From Nansenia antarctica (taxonomy: Eukaryota > Chordata > Actinopteri > Argentiniformes > Microstomatidae), in NCBI GenBank assembly GCA_963989245.1, contig OZ022347.1, positions 41,830,058 through 41,894,057 on the forward strand: a stretch of DNA of 64,000 nt. The letters are read 5' to 3'. A program made the translations under genes and the position numbers. Positions 32,899-44,396 of the stretch are shown here, in pieces. Within the stretch, counting starts at the first letter, position 1. Each line of letters opens with the position of its first letter. The notes beneath the pieces were generated by a model. It was not told where the DNA came from, did no database searches, and saw only the letters and a list, made by a program, of their open reading frames with translations.

Positions 32899-35180
32899 TA
32901 GGGCTGTTACGATTATTCGACGTCGTCGACGTCACCGACTACGTCAATACGTCGGTTAGCGTAATATGCGTCGGTTAGTCGTAAATAAACAAAATGGCGT
33001 TTTTTTTTTTTTTAAACCTTTATTTTACCAGGCGAGACAATTAAGTGTATGAGTGAAAAATTGATAGCTACTAGCTAATGTTACACAAGCAATGTAGCTC
33101 ACCACAGTTCGTATGTCTTGTCTTCTGGTGTTAGTAACGTTAGCTGGCTACGGTAGCTGGCTACGGTAGCCTATTGTCATTGTGGTGCGAGCACCTACTG
33201 TACGTTATCTAGCTCGTAGCTCGCATGCTACGTTAGCATCAATTTAGCTAATCATAACATAGCAGCGAGAGTAACGTTAGCTAGCTATGTGTTGTGGTGA
33301 TGGACAGACTTCTAAATGGCCATGTTGGCATTCAAGTTGGCTAAACATAGCAGTGAGGTGGAGACAAATACATATATATATATTATTTTTTTACAGTACA
33401 AAAATGCTCGTTAGACTTATCGATAAATTAGTCGTTAGACTAATCGAATAACCGATAAAATAATCGCTAGATTAATCGTTAGAAAAATAGTCGTTTGGGA
33501 CAGCACTAGTAGCGAGGAAAGTCAGCATTTCCACATGTTCTGGAGAGAGGCTTGCTCTCTTTTGAGAGCAGATGTTCCCTGCTGCAGAGAAGATCCTCTC
33601 GGATGGGGTGGAGGTTGCAGGGATGCACAGAAAAGATTTTGCCAGCTTAGACAGTGTGGGGAAACGCCCCTCATTTTGGCTCCACCATTTGAGAGGGTCA
33701 TCCTTTTTTGATACTGGGGCCTCTGCGAAGTACAGCTGAACTTCATTTCTCACCCTTTTGATATTTTCGTCCTCCTGTGACTGTGGGGCTTCTCCCTCGT
33801 CCTCAGTCTGACTGTCTGTGTCAGACTGAAGGAGGCTGTCCAGAGCTGACTTTCCCCCTCTGCCTGTGCCTGGAACATTGGTCTTATTCTGCTGATGTGT
33901 CCCAGGCTCCTTTGCTTCTTTGAGAGCAAGCACTTCAACAGTCTCCTGCATCCTGATGCCATCTGCATGAGACACAAACTTCAGCTTTCTGAATCTGGGG
34001 TCCAAGGCAGCTGAAATGGCAATTGGGTTCTCTTTGTCTACTGAGACTGTGCTCAGACCTCCCCATCTATCTGTTATCCCTTTTCCTGCACTGATCAAGA
34101 ATGCTTTTCCTGCGCTCGTCTCAAAATGGCTTTGGTGGACGGACCGCTTCAGCCCTTTGACCACCTGTGGAAGAACTGAAACAGTTGCATACTGCTGTCC
34201 ACTAAGGTAAACGGTAGCAGTCTCAAAAGGCTCCAACCCTTGCTTCAGCTCTTCAAGCAGCGCCCATTGCTCTGGCTTCAAGTCGAAGTAGTGCGTGCCC
34301 CTTGGAGTTACCTCAGGATCTGAGAGAGTGGCAGTGACAGGCCAGCGCTGTTCCAGGAGTCTCTCTACCATGTGGAACGTACTGTTCCATCTTGTACTGA
34401 CGTCCTGTATCAGTGAATTTTTGGTTACGTGCATCTGCTCCTGTTTCATCTTCAGATGTGTACTGGCTAGCTCGCTTCTCTTGAAGTGCTCCACTAACTG
34501 TCTTGCAGCACCTAGCGCTCTGCTGATGGTGGACTCTTTGAGGGCAGTGTTAACTATGAGCTGGAGTGTGTGCCCAGCACAGCGGATAAAGGCCCATCCA
34601 TGTTTTTCTTCCAGCATTCGCATCGCTGCCACCATGTTGGACCCACTGTCATGAACTACTGCTTTTATTTTGGCAGGCGAGATGTCAAACTTTTCTGCCA
34701 CCTCCTCCATCCATGTCATTATGTTTCCACCTGTATGCCTCTCCTGGAGAGGCATGGTGGCAAGGTTGAAGCTCTTCATTTGCCAATCTTCACTGAGGAA
34801 ACAACATACCTGCCTATCATTCCGTTCAGTTCAGTCTGTGTCACAAGTTTTTGTGGAGCTGACGCAGAAAAATCCAGCTTTAGCTGCTTGGACGGCGTGG
34901 CTCCGTGTCCTTCTTTGTTAGCGGAGCTCACGTTTGCCACACCTGGCCTGCTATCATCATCAACGGTTTTAGCCACTAGTTTTGTAGAAGCGTGTGCCGT
35001 TGAGAGATGCTTCATCAGGTTAGAGTTGCTTACAACGGACGTGGACAAACATTTAGCTCCTGGACATAAAGTACACTTCACATGTACGTTTTTACATTTT
35101 ACCTCAATGAGGTTGAAATAGTGCCTGTACTTCCACCGTGAAAACGCCACGTTCACCTCAGAACACTCGGGACTCGCCAT
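32881..35180 (-). pseudogene. ZBED1-like hAT transposase, chimeric and interrupted
   Basis: Read on the minus strand from ATG 35180: BED finger (VAFSRWKYRHYF, VKCTLCPGAKCLS, LMKHLSTAH), then a junction near 34779 where the frame breaks and an expected ~200 residues are missing. The core follows (AVVHDSGSNMVAAM, RCAGHTLQLIVN, DVSTRWNSTFHM) and the C-terminal region (DPLKWWSQNEG, TSTPSERIFSAAG, SPEHVEMLTFLAT). A MITE (32899-33508) sits between the last codons; removing it gives ...ATNQ and a stop (32881-32883). The 435-residue core frame is otherwise open, so degradation is mild. Confidence 0.88.
32891..33516. mobile_element. Non-autonomous hAT MITE, copy 1 (TAGGGCTGTTACG / CAGCACTA ends)
   Basis: The element 32899-33508 (610 bp) starts TAGGGCTGTTACGATTATTC and ends TTTGGGACAGCACTA. 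It is flanked by the 8-bp duplication GTAGCGAG (32891-32898, 33509-33516). It matches 36068-36686 in inverse orientation. The terminal repeats are imperfect (TAGGGCTGTTACGA versus TAGTGCTGTCCCAA). Confidence 0.9.
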
Positions 35181-35538
35181 TGCTGCGTGTCTCTCTCTGA
35201 TAGTTTGAGTGTGTGTGTGGTGCTGTGCGCGCGTGTGGTTTGTGTGTAGAAACATCCGCACAACACTGAACTATGGTTGGCTCTACCATACCCAATCATG
35301 ATCACTTAAGCGGTTGTCTCGCCCCTCCCCTCCCCAACAATCAAAAACACCTTTGCAGCTGTGACTGAGGTCGGATGACAATGAGAAGCTTCAGTAAAGT
35401 AACTAGTAACGCGCCGCATTGAAGTAACGGTAACGGCGTTATAACGATGGAAATAGTAATCAATTAGATTACCCGTTACTGAAAAAAGTAACGCCGTTAG
35501 TAACGCCGTTTATTCTAACGCCGTTATTCACATCACTG
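34780..35538 (-). mobile_element. 5' end of family Y hAT
   Basis: The terminus CAGTGATGTGAATAACGGC (inverse) ends at 35538 and the next ~270 bp match 1-264. It contributes the promoter region and BED exon of the transposase at 32881-35180. It inserted into the protease coding region of the endogenous retrovirus. Confidence 0.8.
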
Positions 35539-35954
35539 ATCATAAGTAATTGCTTTACAAAATCAATTTCGGATAGAATAGTCTGAGCCGTGTGTGTTGT
35601 CATAACGTTATCTGCAAACATTTGGTATGCTCTATGTGGTGGTATAGACATTTCAATGCCATCTGGTGTACAATAAATTGTTGCGTTTATCTTACACAGC
35701 AGATCCCTGCCCATTAACGGCATGGGTGTTGTTGCACTTATCAAAAATGGATGTTGTAGTTTGATGTCATCTAAGTCAACCTGTAATGGTATGGATACTG
35801 GATCATCTTGCATTGTCCCACTTATTCCAATGGTTCTTATCGTTTTGTTTGTTAATTGACATTTTAAATCGTTTCGCCGTGATATTAGACATGATACTGT
35901 TGCTCCAGAATCTATCAAAAATGTAATTAATTTACCATTTATCTTTAAAGCTAT
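35539..35954 (-). pseudogene. Endogenous retrovirus protease fragment
   Basis: The minus-strand frame has the aspartic-protease signature LIDSGATVS, followed by LKCQLTNKTIRTIGI and the GRDLL motif near its end. It is interrupted on the 3' side by the family Y hAT at 35538 and on the 5' side by an L1 at about 35960. It belongs with the RNase H/integrase at 29190-30440, and the reverse transcriptase between them has been lost. Defective. Confidence 0.78.
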
Positions 35955-36042
35955 CTGTGGTATATATATATATTTTTAATGATTAATAGTTTTTATTATT
36001 TTCAATAAACAGACAATGAACAGACATCCATCACAAGTAACA

Positions 36043-37782
36043 GTTGACATTAGTGTTGTTCCGATACTAGTGCTGTCCCAAACGACTATTTTTCTAACGA
36101 TTAATCTAGCGATTATTTTATCGATTATTCGATTAGTCTAACGACTAATTTATCGATAAGTCTAACGATAATTTTTGTACTGTAAAAAAAAAAAAAAAAA
36201 AAAAACGTATTTGTCTCCACCTCACTGCTATGTTTAGCCAACTTGAATGCCAACATGGCCATTTAGAAGTCTGTCCATCACCACAACACATAGCTAGCTA
36301 ACGTTACTCTCGCTGCTATGTTATGAGTAGCTAAATTGATGCTAACGTAGCATGCGAGCTACGAGCTAGATAACGTACAGTAGGTGCTCGCACCACAATG
36401 ACAATAGGCTACCGTAGCTAGCCAGCTACATAGCTAACGTTACTAACACCAGAAGACAAGACATACGAACTGTGGTGAGCTACATTGCTTGTGTAACATT
36501 AGCTAGTAGCTATCCATTTTTCACTCATACACTTAATTGTCTCGCCTGGTAAAATAAAGGTTTAAAAAAAAAAAAAAAAAAAAAACGACATTTTGTTTAT
36601 TTACGACTAACCGACGCATATTACGCTAACCGACGTATTGACGTAGTCGATGACGTCGACGACGTCGAATAATCGTAACAGCCCTATCCGATACCGATAC
36701 TAGTATCGGCATGGCCACCGATATGCACAAAAATGCTGGTATCGGCGAGTACTAACAATAATAACACCCGATACCAAACTTTCACTATCGCGGAAAAACA
36801 AACACGCAACTGTGGTTGTCGAGGAGAGGAGCGGTGGAGCGGCGAGGCTCATCTCAGGTAACCTGCTGTCCCTTCCAGCTGCTCAGAGCCCAAGCTAAGC
36901 TATGCTACCGGGGCAACGTTCGGAAAGTCCCCCTGAGAGCGCCGGAGCGCACACTGGGCTCCGACGTCATAAACGGACCGAGGAATCCGATTGGACAAGA
37001 GGCGTTCCACGAGTGCCGATCAGTTTCCCAGAGCGACTTTTACCAACGCAGCCCTCAGACATATAGACTACGCCACTCCGCTTAAAGCGATACAACCCAC
37101 AGCCAAGATAGGACACATTTTACACATTTTACAGGAAAAACATATCGACCTTAATCGATATTTATTTCGGTTGCACAGTCTAGCACCGCCACCGGCGTGC
37201 TGGAGAGAGTTCAAATAATAATAATAATGTCCGATAGAACACTACTGGCGCGCGGCCGCTTCTCCGAGTCCCGCCCAGCTGTTCCCCTTTCGGGATAGTT
37301 CTCGTCTCCGTCTCCGCGCCACACCCCCTTTCGGGATCTGCTGTTGTGGCGCTCCGTCTCTCCGTCTCTCTCTCTCTCTCTCTCTCTCTGTCTGTGTGTC
37401 TCCGTGCGGCAGGTACTTCCTGCCTCCTTCCTTCTCCCGAGGAGAAGTTTTCTCTATGTTTGTTTGAATTGTTTACATATGCAGAACACAGAACACACAT
37501 GCATTAGTGGTGCAGGAAGGCCTACTGTCACAGCGGAGTGTGTGCGACGCGCTGGCCAATGGGAGAAAGATCATCGGCCACTTCAAGCATTCCCCACTGG
37601 CCACTTCACGTCTGCAAACTGTACAGACTGAACTTGGAATGCCTAAAAACATGTTTTTTTGTTTTGTTTTTTCAAACGCCGTGGTATCGGATCGGTACTC
37701 GGTATCGGCAAGTACTGCACAGTCAGGTATCGGTATCGGTATCGGGATCAAAAAATGGTATCGGAACAACACTAGTTGACAT
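36043..37782 (+). mobile_element. hAT element (TAGTGTTGTTCCGATAC termini)
   Basis: The element 36051-37774 has ends TAGTGTTGTTCCGATAC and GTATCGGAACAACACTA. It is flanked by the duplication GTTGACAT (36043-36050, 37775-37782). A transposase scrap at 37507-37653 (GLLSQRSVCDALANGRKI, GHFKHSPLATSRLQT) is homologous to the family Z core. It also contains a MITE, a segment shared with 21037-21150, and a (CT)n tract at about 37366-37389. Confidence 0.9.
36060..36694. mobile_element. Non-autonomous hAT MITE, copy 2
   Basis: The element 36068-36686 (619 bp) is the inverted counterpart of 32899-33508. It has a clean duplication TCCGATAC (36060-36067, 36687-36694), and it inserted a few bases inside the left end of the surrounding hAT. 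Confidence 0.92.
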
Positions 37783-38802
37783 TGGACAATAAATTAAAAA
37801 GACAAAAAATAGACACAACAAAACATAAAGGTGATGTACAGCAATGTAAATCTACAGCATTGTCTAACAATCATACTTATAGCAGCTGTTTTTTTTACGT
37901 TTTACATTTGGGATATTGCTATTTATAAATAAATAAAATAAATAAAAAATAAAAATATTGCTATTTACATGAGCTGGAGTTGCCATTATTTCTCAATATA
38001 TGAGTGATACTGCCCCCATTTCAAGCGGTATTCCTCCACCTTATCTAGCAGCCTATATGATAGTTGTTCTAGGGCTGCCAGCTGCCCAAGAGAAATGTGC
38101 CACAGAGGCGGTGCTGGTGCTTCCACTCTTTAACTAATAGTTTCCGTCCTAGCATTAACGCAGTCTGGATCCAATTGGCGAGTGGTGGAGTCACCTCACT
38201 TAATGCTGTGGGGTCACCCAAAATAAAAAGACTGGGGGTGAACGGAATGTCAAGGCCGACAATTTTTTCCAGAAAACCATGTATGGCTAGCCAAAACTCC
38301 TGGGTTTTTGGACATCCCCAAAGCATATGCACTAGAGTACCATTCCTGTCACTACACCTCCAGCACTCCGAACTGTCAACCAGACCCACTCTATGTAGCC
38401 TGGATGGTGTCCAGTAGATTCTGTTAATCTTGAATTGGATCAATCTCGTTCGGGGTTCCCTTGCCATTTTTTTTCCCATTCTTGAGAATTCTTCCCCATT
38501 CTGCCTCTGTAAATGATACATTTAAATCTGTTTCCCATGTTAGTTTAAGGGACCATATGTTTGGGTCTGAGGCCACAAGGATCCTCGAATAGTAAGCAGA
38601 GGCTTCATGACCTAGTCCAAAAATGTTCAGAAAGCATTCAAGTGTATCACCACTAGGTGGGGCAATTGTGGGGGAGCCAAATGATTGCACCATTAAGTGT
38701 CTTAGCTGTAAATACTTCCAAAATTGATTGTATGGTCTGAACTTCGATACCTTTTTGAAACCAGGACTTCCAAAAGAAGGGCGATTTATCTATACACCAG
38801 TA

Positions 38803-40330
38803 ACGTGCAGTGAGGTCATTGGCTGATGGATAGGCAGTGAGCTATTAAAAAAAAAGTCATGTGAGTAACGCAGCAGCCAGACTTCAAATGGCATAGCGCA
38901 TACTATAAAGACAATCAATAGCCCTTATATCTTTTGCCGCAGGCTCAAAACTCACTTCTTCAAGAAGTAGGCCTACTACCAAGATCCTCCCTCTTAAGCA
39001 CCTATTGTATTGTTAGTTTGCTATTCTTCTCTATGCTATTGCTATTGCTATATTGCTATACTGTATTTTTAGTTTGCTATTCTTCATTTTGCATTAAAAA
39101 AGCAGTACACGCCTACGTTAAATGCAATTATTGTAAGTCGCTTTGAATAAAAGCGTCGGCTAAATGACTAATGTAATGTAGGCTAATATACTATACTATA
39201 AAGTCAATCACATAGCCCATATATACTATACTATCAAATAGCTGGTCAAAAATGTCAAATGTATTGTTATCTCATAACTACACATAGCGTAGCGCAACAG
39301 CCTGTATGGCATTGCCTACATTCACCTGCATCTCAACAGGATTTACAGCAGCACGCAAAACAGCTCAATGACAATATAAATTCACCTGCATCAACAACAC
39401 AGGATTTACAGCATTTGAACATCAATTTTCATCACATCAATTAGGTTGCATCAATTAGGCTTTTCAAGATTTCCCTGTTCTCCTTTACCTTTGCGTTGTG
39501 TGCAGTAACATGCAGCCGGTGCTGCTCATCCAGGGCTATGTCTATGCGACTTTTGCCAAAGGTTTCCAAGGCAATCTGAGAGTGGATGTGGGCTGTGGAT
39601 TTTTCATGCTTCTCTAAAGCTCTTGGAAAATTGTTCAGGTCACAGTAGCCCCCTTTCACCCACACGCTGTCGCTAGACGAGAACAGTAGGCAAGGGAAGC
39701 AGAATAGCTTGTTAGCCTGGCTACATCGACACAGCCAGTCCTTTTTTTTGTACCATTCCGTTTGAAATGTTCGTACAATCTTCTGTCCCTTCCTTTGGGT
39801 TAATTAAGATAGGTCAGGTGTTGCCCTCCCATTTTCAATCACATTTCGTTTTTGCTCAAAACTGAAGGTTGAAAATCTTTTTAACTGTTGGATATCCATG
39901 ATGCCGATCGCAAGTTAGCTGGGGAAATTTAGAACCGCAGCGCGAACAGCAGAGGATGCCGCTACGGCAAGCCAAACGCAAACTGTCAATCGTGCTGTCA
40001 GAAGCAGCGTGGCACGGTTCCTCAATGTCCATCAATGAAGACAATGTGAGAACAGACTACGCATGTGCAAACCTACGAAACTGTTGGTCTATCACTTCGC
40101 ATAGCACATAGAGGCACAAGCACAGTCTGCCTCAGCCTCTCGCCAGCAATCAGCTAGCTTTGGGAGCAAACTCTCCTGGTGCCAGGGCATGCATTATATT
40201 TTTAAAACAACAAATTGTACATCTTTTTTTTTTATTTTAACAACATTTTAACACATTAAAGTTAAGAATAATGAGTAAAATAAATGTAAGTATATGTGTG
40301 GTGGCCTGGGAAAACCCGTCGGATGTCACT
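38803..40330 (-). mobile_element. TTF/ZMYM-type hAT remnant
   Basis: The minus strand at 39860-39441 encodes QKIVRTFQTEWYKKKDWL, LFCFPCLLFSSSDSVWVKG, LEKHEKSTAHIHS and NREILKSLIDAT. This is the TTF-type zinc finger at the N-terminus of ZMYM1-like hAT transposases. A TAA lies near 39800. The boundaries are guesses: CAGTAACGTGCAGTGAGG at 38803 and an inverse CAGTGACAT near 40328, without a matching target duplication. The catalytic core is absent. Confidence 0.6.
38930..39182 (+). mobile_element. SINE/LINE 3' tail
   Basis: It contains AGGCTCAAAACTCACTTCTT and ends with GTAAGTCGCTTTGAATAAAA and GGCTAAATGACTAATGTAAT. This is the 3' tail common to many fish retroposons; related tails are at 49080-49125 and (inverse) 51020-51065. 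Confidence 0.6.
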
Positions 40331-40985
40331 GGCGTTCGTTTGTGGCAAAGAGCAAAAATAGATGGAAATGTCCTATTTCGGCGATTTTGATATTATGTGG
40401 TATTCTAGTACTTTGAACTCCATACTACATTATGGTGAATAAACATTTTAAGAAAACAAAAGAGAAAGTACTTATTTTTATGTTTTTGTGGTGGGTAGTT
40501 TGCTAGCGAAACAACGTCACGTTGAACGTGTCTCATTCTCAGTTAAGCAACGCCCGCACACATGAGCGAAAGGAGAGACGATACTTCCACCTGTGTTATT
40601 GCCAGTTTACTGATGCTCACAATAAGCATAAAGTAATAAAATCTTAACTAGAAGACACACAAATGGATCTGTCCCTCGCATACCGACGAGGCGAGCAGAC
40701 TAACACGCATCACAAGCAGACAAACGAGACCAGCCGATCTGCATAGGCTCCTCCCCTGACCCGGAGGAGAAAGGGGTCGGGGGCAGCATTTCTCACCTTT
40801 CACTTTTTTTGACATGATACATTAAAATGCTCATAACTTTTTAAAATAAAGGGCTATCTCAGTCATTCAACCAGTTATGAATAGCTGAGAACTTCTAATT
40901 TATGGAAATATAAAAAATAGTTGCAATTATCATGTCATATAGTTCCTTAATATCATCGTCATCTATTCCTTTCAATATTGTCTCC
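40331..40985. other. Unassigned stretch
   Basis: AT-rich with scattered GC-rich patches (for example GGAGGAGAAAGGGGTCGGGG near 40762). I see no gene or repeat structure. Confidence 0.4.
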
Positions 40986-41170
40986 AGTGTTTCCCCTAGG
41001 TTTGCTGCCTTGGGGGGGTGGCATGGACCGTGGCATGGACCCCCCCCCAGGGGGTAAGACCCTGCGACATACCAGCGTCATGTCCAGGTGGTGTACTAAC
41101 TTGTACATTAAGCCGCCTCACGCTACGGAAACAGGAGATAGGCTCCTGCCCTATGTCTCAAGGCTACTTA
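40986..41170. mobile_element. hAT-like terminal fragment (CAGTGTTTCCCCTAGG)
   Basis: It starts CAGTGTTTCCCCTAGG, a terminus repeated in many fish hAT elements, followed by a GGGGGTGGCATGG region. The other end was not found; a related CAGTGTTTCCC occurs at 50848. Truncated by, or adjacent to, the next element. Confidence 0.45.
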
Positions 41171-42841
41171 TGGTGCTTTTCCATCAGCAGCCCGGGTCAG
41201 TGCAGTTCGGATCGGTTCGGGTCAGGTCGGGTCACTTTTGATCTGTTCTGGTTTTCCATTATACACAAACCGACCCGGACTAGTAGGAGGAGTAGACGAT
41301 AGTAGGCGGAGTTACGCGTCATAACAGCGCGCCATGGTGGTGACGTATATTTTCACGAGACAACAATAGCAGAATGCCTTTCCCTCGGCATGTGGTATAT
41401 TATTACCCGTGTTTTTTTGGAGAGAAAAGAGAGAAGACAGAAGAGCGAAGACAGAAGGAAGGATACTCGAAAGAGGAATGCTGAAAAGAGAAAGAAACTA
41501 CTGTGGGCTATCGTAAGGAGATGGCTACTATTTTAGCTCACTGTAGCATCATTGTTATGTTCAGGAGATGGCTACTGCCTGATTGTCTGCATGTTTGAAT
41601 CATTTCTATTGGATTTTGTTCTGCACATATGTTGTTCTACACATAATAAAGTCATGTTTTTTGAACCCTTAAAACCACTGCCTTCACTTGTCTGTTTTAT
41701 GAACTGTAGCATCATTGTGTGCCGTGTTATTCACGGACTAAACCTATCACCGTCGACACAGCGCGGAGCGAATTCCCTGGTAAAACGATTCTCTGTCAAC
41801 GGGAGTTGCGGTGGACTACTGAACGGCAGCACAACACAACGGGGAAATGCGATTTGACAAGGAAATAGGATGTTCAACACGGGTTGGAATCTCTGTACTT
41901 GATTTATTAAGACAGTCAGCGAATGGTTCATCAGCACAGTACCACAGCATCGGCATTCAACGACATCATTATACAGACAGGCTGATAGATACGAGTGCAG
42001 CGCTGTCTTGCTGGTGCGGGGCTGCAATCTCCGCGTTTATAGATCGATATAAATAGATCAACATAATGCAGCACTATCATGCACAGATCAGCCTTAAAAC
42101 ATGTAACGTTAGATATATAACGGAGCGATGTATTTCTACGGAAAAGGCTGACTGACGCGGGCATTTGAATGGAATTCCGGGGTAGAAATATTCTCTGCCC
42201 CCGCTGTCAACTGGACAAGCGGTGCTGCGAGCAGCAGCGGCCGGGTGAACTCCCGGTTCATCGAGTTTACGGTTAAAAGCATAACTTCTCGGGGTGTCAG
42301 CGCGGTGGTTAAGGGCTCAAAATGACCGTAGACAGATGGTGAAGTTAGCAAAGGAGTATTGTGTTTGTACCACCTCCACAGCCGGTGTTATTCACGGGCC
42401 AAGACGGTGCATAATAGCGATTTTTGTGTTGTGCTTGTTGTAAATAAAAGTTCTATGATTCATTGAAATGACATTAAACTAAGATATTACGATGGTCAGC
42501 ATAATTTTTCGAATCTTTATTAATAAGCTATTACAGAAACTGTAGTGACATTTTCCTAGAGCGAATGTGGTATTTCAAGATGGTGATTAGTGAAGAAATC
42601 TATGGACATGGGATGATGATTTTCCATTGACCAATCAACGGTGTGCAGCGTCACACGTCACACGCAGCCTGGCAAAAAGATCCGGATATGAAATTGTAGA
42701 CCCTGGGGTCGATGTGGAGCTAAAGAAGCGAGCCGAAGCGAACCGACCTGGGACGACTAATGGAAAAGGGGAAAAGAAGCAGACCGAAGCGGGCTGGCTC
42801 GCTTTAGCCTGCTTTGGCGCTGTAGTGGAAAAAGGCCATTA
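41168..42841. mobile_element. Harbinger-like non-autonomous element
   Basis: The ends 41171 (TGGTGCTTTTCCATCAGC) and 42838 (...TGTAGTGGAAAAAGGCCA) are imperfect inverted repeats with GGGTCAGG/CGACCTGGG-type subterminal motifs. The flanks give the 3-bp repeat TTA (41168-41170, 42839-42841), the usual PIF/Harbinger target. The interior has no recognisable transposase. Confidence 0.6.
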
Positions 42842-43450
42842 CTTATGTGGTCTTGACTACCTGTCCACTTTCTCACCTGGTTCTTGCGCTCTCTCTCTCT
42901 GGTGCACCATCCTGCTCTCTCTCCTTCTCTCCCTCTCTATCCTCCTCTCTCCCTCTTTTGCAGTCAACCAAAAGGTGAACATAACAACCAGATTATTTAT
43001 AATCTAAGCCTTCTTAACTGGTATATATTTTAGATGAGGGTTCGTACTTAATAGCTTTTTAAGAGCTTTTCTCTCCTTTTTAGGCAAATCATTCTCCGAT
43101 TTATTCCTGAGATAAATCGATTTGATCGGTTTTGGCCTTACACTGGTCTGATTCCCCATATTTAATCACAGCACACGGTGTTAGTAAAAATAAATCAGTC
43201 TTAAACTGTCGTGATAGAGCTTAATACCTTATTTTTCCTCAAATGTGGTTTGTATTACTGATTATAAAGTCAATTATGTCACAATCACAGTCCGTCCTCT
43301 CCTCCTGGCCTGTGCCCTAAAAACACATCCGCTAGTCCTGTCACTATTCCTCTCTCGCTCGTCTTAATTACTGTTTTACAACCTTACATTCCTATTTCTG
43401 CGTCTCAAATGTCAACACACCATAAATCATATCAATAGTTACCACTCCTA
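42842..43450. other. Unassigned stretch with pyrimidine tract
   Basis: A CTCTCT-rich tract (42888-42960) ends in TTTTGCAG, which looks like a strong splice acceptor, but no open exon follows. The rest is AT-rich. Confidence 0.4.
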
Positions 43451-43451
43451 T

Positions 43452-44396
43452 GAATGAATGAATGGTCTTTATTGTCATTGCTATAGTACAGGTACCAAAC
43501 AACGAAATTTAGGAGGGGTGGCTCCCCTGGTGCTAGGAAAGAAGAAAAAAACTAAAGAAAACAAGAAGGGAAGGAGCTGGTTTACATAAATAAAGGCTAT
43601 GTACACTATCCACTATACTATACTGTACAGATAGACGACTAGGGTTGTCATATTGCACATAGTGTTATTGCACATTCATTTAAAGTGTCGCAGTTTGCAG
43701 GCTTGAAATGTACATATTTGTGCCTCAGCACTACACCTGATTGTTTCAATCCAACAGCTGCCATCAATCCGTCCAGACTGTCCAGGGCCCAGAACCTAGG
43801 TCTTTGCTGTGTTCAGGGCCTGGATGGCCCTGGGGTAGAAGCTGAGCTTCAGTCTGTTTGTCCTTGCGGCCATGGTCCTGTACCGCCTTTTCGAGGGCAG
43901 CCGGGCAAAGTGTTCGTACCCAGGGTGGGTTGGGTCTCTGGAGATCTTGGAGGCCTTCCTGAGACAGCGTGTGTTGTACAGCTCTTCCAGAGAGGGGAGG
44001 GGAGCGCCGGTGATCTTCTGGGCTGTTCTCACGACTCTCTGTAGCGCATTTCTCTCCGCGGTTGTGCAGCTGGAGAACCAGTTGCAGATGCCGTAGGTGA
44101 GGATGCTCTCCACTGCGCCGCGGTAGAAGGCCACCATTATCTCCTGCTTGATGTGTTCCTTCCTGAGGACTCTCAGGAAGTAGAGCCGCTGTTGTGCCTT
44201 CTTGATGGTGGCTGCTGTGTTGTTCTTCCAGGACAGGTCATCCTGTATGTGCACCCCCAGGAATCGGAGGGCTGAGACTCTCTCCACGCTCTCTCCGTCG
44301 ATGAGCAGGGGCTGGATCTCGGACTTTTTCCTCCTGAAGTCTACGATGATTTCCTGGGTCTTTGACTTGTTAAGCAGCAGGTTGTTAACCTTGCAC
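43452..44396 (-). mobile_element. L2/CR1-group LINE, 5'-truncated
   Basis: The minus strand encodes the RT C-terminus without frameshift from about 44396 to 43796: SKTQEIIVDFRRKK, ALRFLGVHIQDDLSWK, LTYGICNWFSSCTTAE, RYRTMAARTNRLKLSFYP, stop. The 3' end is a TGAATGAATGAATGG repeat. It is closely related to 30452-31765 but much better preserved. Confidence 0.88.

Larger units (their letters stand above)
35960..38797 (-). mobile_element. L1-type LINE, 5'-truncated, minus strand
   Basis: The C-terminal ORF2 region reads minus from about 38795 to 38069: IDKSPFFWKSWFQ, LECFLNIFGLGHEAS, LKLTWETDLNVSFT, a 1-bp frameshift in the A-run near 38465-38475, then KINRIYWTPSRLHRVG, CWRCSDRNGTLVHMLWGC and FLLGSWQP. 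A ~1-kb AT-rich 3' UTR follows down to about 35960, interrupted by the hAT at 36051-37774. Confidence 0.82.

Noticed and set aside
29190..35954. Intact endogenous retrovirus
   Set aside because: The protease and RNase H/integrase are separated by several insertions, RT and envelope are missing, frames are broken and no LTR was found.
41171..42838. Protein-coding gene in the Harbinger-like element
   Set aside because: Frames up to ~126 codons exist but none has a recognisable domain, and they do not line up into exons.
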